Below are positions 1 through 4,837 of a stretch of DNA of 16,169 bases, piece by piece. A program made the position numbers and the translations under genes. The stretch covers positions 1 through 16,169 of the forward strand of contig JBLNEO010000017.1 in the NCBI GenBank assembly GCA_050262775.1. The letters run 5' to 3'. This stretch comes from DATHTC01 sp050262775. GTDB lineage: Bacteria > Actinomycetota > Thermoleophilia > Gaiellales > Gaiellaceae. Under the pieces are notes generated by a model. That model saw nothing but the letters and a program-made list of their open reading frames with translations, had not been told where the DNA came from and made no database searches. The first letter of the stretch is position 1. Every line of letters begins with the position of its first letter.

Positions 1-279
1 GCAGGGCGGCGGCCGGAAGCCACAACAGGAACGAGCCGAGAAGCAGCCACCCGGCGAGATCGGAGCGGGTCACTCGACCGCCGCGGAATCACGCGGAGGA
101 GACGGGCACACACTCGCAGCCTCTCAGCGGAGCATTCCGAGCACAAGCGCTCAGCCGTGGAGCGCGCGTCGAGGCCCGAGGCCCGGCCGGTGTTGCTCGT
201 CCCAGCGCCGATCTCCGGACGAGGGCGCTCGCCCGCATGGAGGGCCGCAAACCCGCGTGCCGAGCGGAAACGGCTCAAC

Positions 280-341
280 GAAGCGGCCCCGGAGTCGAAC
301 CGAGCCAGCCGTGGGCTGCACGACCTCACCGGTTTTGAAGA
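280..341 (-). pseudogene. 3' remnant of a tRNA-Sec gene (selC'), putative attachment-site scar
   Basis: Read on the minus strand, this segment aligns without gaps to 4233-4294, the 3' two-thirds of the intact selC. By hand count 48 of 62 bases match. It keeps the anticodon loop CTTCAAA (334-340, anticodon TCA), the 3' strand of the anticodon stem (ACCGG), a variable arm that still forms six pairs (GTCGTG with CACGGC, loop CAGCC), a T arm (CTCGG/CCGGG around TTCGACT) and the acceptor 3' strand GCCGCTTC. Similarity stops one base past the anticodon loop. The next bases (342-346) cannot pair as an anticodon stem, and no D arm or 5' acceptor strand follows. It is therefore not a functional tRNA. 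Loss exactly at the anticodon loop fits a tyrosine-integrase crossover in a tRNA gene (inference). Confidence 0.8.
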
Positions 342-344
342 TTG

Positions 345-401
345 CCAGGAAGGTGCCTATTTGCAGGGCTTGTCTTCCTGGTGCGCCAGTAGATGCGCCA
401 G
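345..401. repeat. Cluster of short inverted and direct repeats beside the tRNA remnant
   Basis: CCAGGAAG (345-352) is repeated in perfect inverted form as CTTCCTGG (374-381). TGCGCCAG occurs twice as a direct repeat (382-389 and 394-401) with 12-bp periodicity. The cluster begins four bases from the point where tRNA similarity ends. Integrase core- and arm-type sites have this kind of layout, but a hairpin terminator or chance in GC-rich DNA are alternatives. Confidence 0.4.
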
Positions 402-712
402 CAAGCAGTTGCCCGCGCACCAGCGATCTTCCTTGCGCGACGTAAACCAACCGGTCTCGCTGAGCCTCAATGCGTCGGCAGTCGAACCTGACCTCCGCCT
501 AGCGGCGAGCAACGAGGCGGGAAGCGGGGGCACGGGAGACGAGTGACCGCGCAGGACGGGTGCGAGCGCAGCCCGCGATCGGCAGCTGCCGCTCGCGAGT
601 CGGCGCCGGGTGCCGCCGCCACCTTCGTGCAGCCGAGGGGCAGCGTCGACCTCGTGAGGCTCGTGACCTCCGCCGCCGCGGGCGTCCACGCCTGCGGGCG
701 CCGACGCATGGC

Positions 713-2089
713 TCAGCGGGAGCTGACCGTGTAGGCGTCGCTGCGCCGGGTAGCGCCGTTCGATACGACGAGCGTGGGAAGAAAGAAGCGCTCGCTTTTC
801 CGCACGTGCGGCGGGACGGTGAAGGTAAGGGTGCCGCCGTTCGAGCTGCGGGGCAGGATGCGGTGCGGCTGGCTCGGGCTGCCGGGCGTGTCGCTCTCCA
901 GCTGGTAGACGAGCGTCGCCCTGAGCGCTCCGCGCTCGGCGGGAAGCGACACCGTGACCGCGTAGCGTCCCTGTCTGGGTACGCGCAGTCGCACGTAGTG
1001 GATCGCGAGGGGTGCTACCCCGCCGCGGAACCGCCCGCCGGTCGCCAGCCTGCGGAGAGGTGTGATCCTGTCGGGGAAGTCTCCGGCAACCCTGACGGCG
1101 AAGTCGGCGAACGTGTCGGCGAAGCGCTTGTCGGTGAGGCGCGCGTACGTGGTAACGAGCGTGTCGCGCGCGTCCTGCGGGCCCGGTCGCGCCGCCAGCC
1201 GCCGCAGAAAGGCGTCGAGGAGCGCCGGGCTGCTGACGTCGAGGTAGCGCCAGAGCAGCAGCGGTCCGTACGCGTGCGCGGCGATCGTCCGGTCGGGCTC
1301 GGCGAACCAGTGCCGCAGGTTGAACTCGGTGACGAGGTCGTCGAGGTCAGGGTAGACGCGGCTCTCCATGGCCGCGGCCACGCCCTCCCGCACCCAGACC
1401 GGCAGCGCCGGGTCCGCGTCCGCCGGGTAGTAGGAGAACTGGACGAGATGGAACAGCTCGTGCGCGACGGTCCCGTAAAGGCTGGCGAAACTCACGCCCG
1501 CGGTCGGGTCCAGGCTGTTCGAGAGAGCCGCGAACGCGCCGCCCTCGGCCTTCCAGCCGGGCAGGGCCAGGCCAAAATAGCCGGGTGCGAACCGCGACAG
1601 ATACAGGTCGGGTCGGGCGTCGGGGCCGCCGGTGTCGGGCCTGATTCGCTTGAACTCGCGCCGCTCGTAATACGTGATTGCGGTGTCCGCCGCCTCCCCG
1701 ATCCGCTCGACGTAGTCGGGCACCTCGTTTCCGTCGTCGTCGTTGAGCGGCGGCGCGTCGATGCCTAGCACGACGTAGTGGACGACTGTTCGGCGTGACG
1801 AGAACGTGCGCTCGGGAGTCGCGTAGTCGTTGAAGATGCGGAAGCCGTTCGGTGCGGTCTCGGTGACGACCTCCCCAGGCGGAACGTCGTTGGGCCGAGG
1901 CCGCTTGGAAGGGTGCATTGCGAGCGCTTCGGAGGCCGCGAGGGTCACACTGAGCCCCGCGAGCGCCGCCAGCAGGACGAGGGCTAGAAGCGGCTTGCGC
2001 GCCGTGTGCGGCGGGGCCGATCGTCCTGTAACCCGCGACTGCGTCGCGGGTTCCCTGGAGCCTCCGTCTGCTGGGCGATCGCCTTGCAT
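713..2089 (-). CDS. Secreted HExxH zinc metallopeptidase (gluzincin-like)
   Basis: The predicted product has 458 residues. An N-terminal hydrophobic signal (about residues 30-57, ending near the AxA-type site ALA) indicates export. A D/N-rich stretch, NDDDGNEVPDYVE (about 116-128), is the calcium-binding-like motif often seen before the catalytic domain of bacterial secreted metallopeptidases. The catalytic motif is VAHELFHLVQ, with H210, E211 and H214. Glu235 in WVREG, about 20 residues on, is the likely third zinc ligand, giving a gluzincin pattern. The C-terminal 130 residues look like a beta-rich accessory domain. I chose the ATG at 2089 because GAGGAG lies 9 nt upstream; an ATG at 2119 would add ten residues but has no such site. 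The gene is divergent from the BTAD regulator and shares its promoter region, so that regulator may control it (inference). Substrate unknown. Confidence 0.8.
   Translation of the reverse strand: MQGDRPADGGSREPATQSRVTGRSAPPHTARKPLLALVLLAALAGLSVTLAASEALAMHPSKRPRPNDVPPGEVVTETAPNGFRIFNDYATPERTFSSRRTVVHYVVLGIDAPPLNDDDGNEVPDYVERIGEAADTAITYYERREFKRIRPDTGGPDARPDLYLSRFAPGYFGLALPGWKAEGGAFAALSNSLDPTAGVSFASLYGTVAHELFHLVQFSYYPADADPALPVWVREGVAAAMESRVYPDLDDLVTEFNLRHWFAEPDRTIAAHAYGPLLLWRYLDVSSPALLDAFLRRLAARPGPQDARDTLVTTYARLTDKRFADTFADFAVRVAGDFPDRITPLRRLATGGRFRGGVAPLAIHYVRLRVPRQGRYAVTVSLPAERGALRATLVYQLESDTPGSPSQPHRILPRSSNGGTLTFTVPPHVRKSERFFLPTLVVSNGATRRSDAYTVSSR
2030..2052. repeat. Perfect 10-bp inverted repeat in the 5' coding region of the metallopeptidase
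   Basis: AACCCGCGAC (2030-2039) and GTCGCGGGTT (2043-2052) are perfect inverse complements around a 3-nt loop. In the metallopeptidase mRNA the hairpin would start about 37 nt after the start codon, in the region encoding residues 13-20 ahead of the signal peptide. It could slow translation or act as an operator or attenuator. Its role is unknown. Confidence 0.6.
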
Positions 2090-2098
2090 GGCCACGCT

Positions 2099-2104
2099 CT
2101 CCTC
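2099..2104 (-). promoter_or_regulatory. Ribosome binding site deciding the metallopeptidase start
   Basis: On the minus strand GAGGAG sits 9 nt upstream of the ATG at 2089. No comparable purine tract precedes the alternative ATG at 2119, so the downstream start is preferred. Confidence 0.6.
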
Positions 2105-2170
2105 GCAAGAGCCGTCCATCGCGGCTCACAGATCCAGGGTGCGCCGCGCGCCTCGCGAATCGCCCATGCG

Positions 2171-2188
2171 CGGTAACGGCCCGGTAAT
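2171..2188 (+). promoter_or_regulatory. Heptamer direct repeat, possible SARP/BTAD binding site
   Basis: CGGTAAC (2171-2177) and CGGTAAT (2182-2188) are direct repeats separated by 4 bp (GGCC), giving an 11-bp period. Streptomyces antibiotic regulatory proteins typically bind heptamer direct repeats with this spacing. The site lies in the region shared by the BTAD regulator and the metallopeptidase, so autoregulation or control of both genes is plausible. This is inferred from spacing only. Confidence 0.5.
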
Positions 2189-2207
2189 CGACAGCCGCCC
2201 CGCGGAG

Positions 2208-2237
2208 GTGGACAATCCAGTCCACGAGTCCAACTCG
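2208..2237. promoter_or_regulatory. Two tandem inverted repeats just upstream of the BTAD regulator start
   Basis: GTGGAC (2208-2213) and GTCCAC (2220-2225) are inverse complements spaced by 6 bp. CGAGT (2225-2229) and ACTCG (2233-2237) are inverse complements spaced by 3 bp and end at the base before the ATG at 2238. The second would form a small hairpin in the mRNA leader abutting the start codon. Possible operator or translation-control element; short enough that chance is not excluded. Confidence 0.4.
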
Positions 2238-4031
2238 ATGAACAAGGCGACAGTTCGAATTCTCGGCCCGCTCGAGTTGCGGATAGATGCTGGGCGGGTC
2301 GAGCTCGGAGGGGGCCGACAGCGCGCCCTCTTGGCGATTCTCGCCCTCCACGCGAACGAGGTGGTCTCGAGCGACAGGCTGATCGACGAGCTCTGGGGCG
2401 AGCATCCGCCGTCGACGGCGCACAAGGCGCTCCAGAACGCCGTCTCGCAGTTACGAGCTGCGATCGGGCCCGACGCGGTCGGCCTGCTCGTCACTCAGTC
2501 GCCCGGCTATGTGCTCCGGCTGGACGAGGATGCGCTCGACTCGCATCGCTTCGAGCAGCTTGCCGATGAGGGCCGTCGGCTGCTCGAGGAGGATCCTGCT
2601 CGCGCGGCGGAGGTGCTGCGGGAGGCGCTAGGACTGTGGCGAGGCGAGCCGCTTGTCGACTTCGCCTACGACGGTTTCGCCCGGCCTGAGATCCTGCGGC
2701 TCGAAGAGCTCAGGCTTGCCGCGCTCGAGGATCGGATCGACGCGGATCTCGCCCTGGGTCGGCACGCCGAGCTCATCGCCGAGCTCGAGCCCCTCGTAGC
2801 TGCTCACGCGCTTCGCGAGCGGCTGCGGGGTCAGCTCATGCTTGCGCTCTACCGCGGCGGCCGCCAAACCGAAGCGCTCGAGACGTACCGCGCGGGCCGG
2901 AGCGCGCTCCACAAGGATCTCGGCTTGGAACCGAGTGCGGGCCTCAAGCAGCTCGAGCGCGCGATCCTGGAGCAGGATGAATCGCTGGGGCCGCCTCCCA
3001 GGTTGCCCCGGGCGCCGCTTCGGCCGCGACGGCGTCGGGTGCTGCTCGCCGTTGTCTCCGGAGTGCTCGTCGTCGCCGCTTCGCTCGCCGCTGCCCTGCT
3101 GCTCCGCGATGGACCCCCCGGGATCACCGTCGTTCCCGATTCACTCGTGAAGATCGATCCGGCGACGGGCGAGATCGTCGGTGTCGTTCCCGTCGGGAAG
3201 AACCCGGGGCCGCTGGCGGTCGTCGGCAGGTATGTGTTCGTCGCCAGCCCCGACGAAGGGGCGCTCTACCGCGTCGACACCGTCTCGGGCGAGGTCACTA
3301 CGTCGGGCCGGTACGACGCCAGCGGCTTCGGCATCGCCGGTGAGGGTGACACGCGGCTGTGGATAGCGAGCGCGGGCCAGCCAAGGGTCAGCCGACCGAA
3401 CGTCACGCGCGTCGAGGCCGACTCTCTGGAGTCCTTCGACCGGATCCCTCTTCCGAGCTACGCGCAACCCTTCGGGATCGCCGTCGGCGGCGGCTCGCTG
3501 TGGGTCGCGGAGCGCTCTATCGCGCCCGCCGTCTCTCGCTGGAGCCTGCGGACGCTGCAGCTCGAGCGGAGGTACGAGCTCCGCGACGATAGCGACCCCT
3601 TCGTGGTCGGGTTCGGCGCAGGCGCAGCGTGGATCACCGATCCCGCGAGAGACGGGCTGCTGCGAATCGACGCGCGATCCAAACGGATGAGGCGGATCCC
3701 AGTCGGGCGTGCACCGGTGAGTTCCGTCGTGGCATTCGGCTCGGTCTGGGTACACATGTTTTCGGACTGCACCGTCTGGCGAATCGCCGCCGATACCGGG
3801 AAGCCCCAGGCGATCATTCCCGTGCCCGCGTTCCCGGAGGGCATCGCCGCGGGAGCGGGCTCGGTTTGGGTCACCGGCCACACCTCCGGCGTCGTCTCCC
3901 GCATCGATCCGGCGACCAACTCCATCGTCGACACGATCAAGACCGGCTACTACCCCTGGGTGCCGGCTGTAGCGGGCGGATTCGTGTGGGTCGGCCTCGC
4001 CGGCGACTCTTTGAGCGAAGCCAAATGCTGA
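2238..4031 (+). CDS. Membrane-anchored BTAD/SARP-type transcription regulator with C-terminal beta-propeller-like domain
   Basis: The product has 597 residues. Residues 5-94 are an OmpR/PhoB-like winged helix, starting VRILGPLEL and ending in the SPGYVLRL wing. Residues about 101-246 are the bacterial transcriptional activator (BTAD) helical domain, ending LGLEPSAGLKQLERAIL, as in AfsR/SARP proteins. An Arg-rich stop (263-267) precedes a single membrane helix (268-289). The remaining 300 residues carry repeated blades of the type GSLWVAE, GAAWITD, GSVWVTG followed by RID and a short turn, as in YncE/Vgb-like propellers. This places DNA binding inside the cell and a possible ligand-binding propeller outside, making a one-component transmembrane sensor. 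I chose the ATG at 2238 because BTAD proteins begin at this strand; the frame stays open far upstream but reads as non-protein and overlaps the divergent gene. No strong ribosome binding site is seen. Confidence 0.85.
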   Translation: MNKATVRILGPLELRIDAGRVELGGGRQRALLAILALHANEVVSSDRLIDELWGEHPPSTAHKALQNAVSQLRAAIGPDAVGLLVTQSPGYVLRLDEDALDSHRFEQLADEGRRLLEEDPARAAEVLREALGLWRGEPLVDFAYDGFARPEILRLEELRLAALEDRIDADLALGRHAELIAELEPLVAAHALRERLRGQLMLALYRGGRQTEALETYRAGRSALHKDLGLEPSAGLKQLERAILEQDESLGPPPRLPRAPLRPRRRRVLLAVVSGVLVVAASLAAALLLRDGPPGITVVPDSLVKIDPATGEIVGVVPVGKNPGPLAVVGRYVFVASPDEGALYRVDTVSGEVTTSGRYDASGFGIAGEGDTRLWIASAGQPRVSRPNVTRVEADSLESFDRIPLPSYAQPFGIAVGGGSLWVAERSIAPAVSRWSLRTLQLERRYELRDDSDPFVVGFGAGAAWITDPARDGLLRIDARSKRMRRIPVGRAPVSSVVAFGSVWVHMFSDCTVWRIAADTGKPQAIIPVPAFPEGIAAGAGSVWVTGHTSGVVSRIDPATNSIVDTIKTGYYPWVPAVAGGFVWVGLAGDSLSEAKC

Positions 4032-4103
4032 GTCCACCCCGGAACGCGCGTGCACGGATGGTGTGGCCCTTCGGGGGCGAGTCGGCCAGCTGCGTTCACC
4101 AGA

Positions 4104-4118
4104 CCTGTGACTCACAGG
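4104..4118. terminator. Palindrome downstream of the BTAD gene, possible terminator
   Basis: CCTGTGA-C-TCACAGG is a perfect 15-base palindrome. It forms a 6-bp stem with a 3-nt loop, 72 bp after the BTAD stop codon. No T-tract follows, so it would have to be one of the stem-only terminators proposed for GC-rich actinobacteria. It could instead be a protein-binding site. It also lies 114 bp past the 3' end of selC on the other strand. Confidence 0.35.
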
Positions 4119-4231
4119 GAGACTGACCACAAGGCGCGGACGCGGAGGTCGAATGCCTCGCAGACCGGCAAGACGGGCTGGCTCCCCCTGTGGGCGGGTA
4201 TTCGAGTGCCCGTTTCGGACGGCATTCCGAG

Positions 4232-4324
4232 CGGAGCGGCGCAGGAGTCGAACCTACCCAGCGACGGGTTACGCCGCCTCACCGATTTTGAAGACCGGCT
4301 GGGCCACCGGGCCCGTGCCGCTCC
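4232..4324 (-). tRNA. selC: Selenocysteine tRNA, anticodon TCA
   Basis: Read on the minus strand, all features of a bacterial tRNA-Sec are present. The acceptor has eight pairs (GGAGCGGC 4324-4317 with GCCGCTCC 4240-4233), one more than in a normal tRNA. The D arm is GGGCC-CGGT-GGCCC (4314-4301), with the same CGGT loop as E. coli selC. The anticodon stem is CCGGT/ATCGG around CTTCAAA (4293-4287; TCA at 4291-4289). A long variable arm has six pairs (GCGGCG with CGTCGC). The T arm is GTAGG/CCTGC around TTCGACT, with discriminator G at 4232. CCA is not encoded. The 93-nt length fits the class. The tRNA is charged with serine and converted by SelA; SelB then delivers it to UGA codons with a SECIS hairpin. 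selA and selB lie 1.5-4.6 kb away on the same strand. Confidence 0.97.
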
Positions 4325-4331
4325 GCGCCCG

Positions 4332-4337
4332 AGCGTA
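4332..4337 (-). promoter_or_regulatory. Putative -10 box of selC
   Basis: On the minus strand TACGCT lies 7 nt before the first base of the mature tRNA. With normal -10 to start spacing, transcription would begin at or within a base of the tRNA 5' end, leaving little or no 5' leader. No clear -35 is seen. The same TANNNT plus 7-8 nt spacing recurs at four protein starts in this window. Confidence 0.5.
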
Positions 4338-4381
4338 CCGCCGCGGGTTAGCGATCGCCGGGCCGCGGGGAGGGTGCGGCC

Positions 4382-4762
4382 GTGGCGCCGCGCATCCGCG
4401 TCCTCCTCGTCGACGACTCCGCCGAGTTCGCGGAGACGGCGCGCGCCGTGCTCGCGGCCGACGACCGGATCGAGGTCGTCGGCGTCGCCGGTGACGGCGC
4501 GCAGGGCGTCTCGCTGGCCGAGCGCCTCCAGCCGGATCTCGTCCTCATGGACGTCGAGATGCCGCGCGTGGACGGGGTCGAGGCCACGCGGGCGCTTCGC
4601 GCCCGCTGCCCGGGCGCGCGCGTCGTGATGCTGACGGGCCGGCACGAGCGCGCCGACGAGGTCCACTCCGGCGACGCGGGGGCCGTCGGCTTCGTCCACA
4701 AGGAGCGGCTCGGCTCGCCGCAGCTCGCCGACGAGCTGCTCGCGCTCGTCGCGCTCTCGTGA
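4382..4762 (+). CDS. Receiver-only response regulator (CheY-like)
   Basis: The product has 126 residues, the size of a lone receiver domain with no output domain. The acidic pair D11-D12 (LLVDDS), the phosphoacceptor D57 (VLMDVEMPRVDG), T85 (VMLTGR) and K107 (GFVHKE) are all present in the expected order, so it should accept a phosphoryl group. It resembles the receiver part of NarL-type regulators. The GTG start at 4382 has GGGGAGG (4367-4373) 8 nt upstream. The gene begins 57 bp from the 5' end of selC on the opposite strand, so their promoters must overlap. No histidine kinase is nearby. The membrane protein gene follows after 75 bp, but a separate promoter-like sequence lies between them, so an operon is uncertain. 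Confidence 0.88.
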   Translation: MAPRIRVLLVDDSAEFAETARAVLAADDRIEVVGVAGDGAQGVSLAERLQPDLVLMDVEMPRVDGVEATRALRARCPGARVVMLTGRHERADEVHSGDAGAVGFVHKERLGSPQLADELLALVALS

Positions 4763-4772
4763 CGCTCGGCGC

Positions 4773-4801
4773 TTGCCCTCCTCGGGGCGGCGTCGTACGC
4801 T
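4773..4801 (+). promoter_or_regulatory. Sigma-70-like promoter of the four-helix membrane protein gene
   Basis: TTGCCC (4773-4778) and TACGCT (4796-4801) are separated by 17 bp, which is optimal spacing. The start of transcription would fall near 4808, leaving a leader of about 30 nt before the ATG at 4838. Confidence 0.5.
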
Positions 4802-4816
4802 GCAGCCCTGCGGTGC

Positions 4817-4830
4817 GGCCCGAAGGGGCC
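4817..4830 (+). promoter_or_regulatory. Leader hairpin covering the ribosome binding site
   Basis: GGCCC (4817-4821) pairs perfectly with GGGCC (4826-4830) around a GAAG loop. The putative Shine-Dalgarno AAGGGG (4823-4828), 9 nt before the ATG at 4838, is partly inside the stem. Translation might be restrained by this hairpin. The stem is short, so its effect is uncertain. Confidence 0.35.
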
Positions 4831-4837
4831 TCGAACG

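Larger units (their letters stand above)
1..712. other. Gene-free left flank containing a tRNA-Sec remnant
   Basis: No open frame here has a recognisable domain, a plausible ribosome binding site or a sensible amino-acid composition. The four overlapping short frames on both strands are rich in Arg, Ala, Ser and Pro, as expected of random GC-rich DNA. The stretch does hold a 3' fragment of a selenocysteine tRNA gene (280-341) and, right beside it, a cluster of short inverted and direct repeats (345-401). If the islet interpretation is right, positions 1-279 are the chromosomal flank that originally followed selC, and 342-712 is the distal end of the inserted DNA. A short hypothetical gene running off the left edge cannot be excluded. 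Confidence 0.6.
342..4231. mobile_element. Putative small genomic islet inserted at selC
   Basis: The segment lies between an intact tRNA-Sec gene (4232-4324) and a displaced, directly oriented tRNA-Sec 3' fragment (280-341), on the downstream side of the intact gene. This is the classical product of integration into a tRNA gene. selC is a known island insertion site in enterobacteria, where the LEE pathogenicity island sits. Cargo is one metallopeptidase and one membrane-anchored BTAD regulator. No integrase, excisionase or other mobility gene is visible, so if this is an element it is a remnant or depends on functions in trans. By eye the DNA is less GC-rich than the rest: one 60-base line at 3721 is 60% GC and one at 11701 is 77%. 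Against recent integration, the two tRNA copies differ at 14 of 62 positions. Confidence 0.5.

Noticed and set aside
280..372. A second functional tRNA-Sec gene
   Set aside because: The segment where the 5' half should be cannot form the anticodon stem, D arm or 5' acceptor strand; only the 3' part is homologous.
157..546. Possible small gene in the left flank
   Set aside because: It crosses the tRNA remnant, has no ribosome binding site or recognisable domain, and competes with equally open frames on the other strand.
1830..2237. N-terminal extension of the BTAD regulator
   Set aside because: It would overlap the divergent metallopeptidase gene and does not look like protein; homologous proteins begin at the winged helix.
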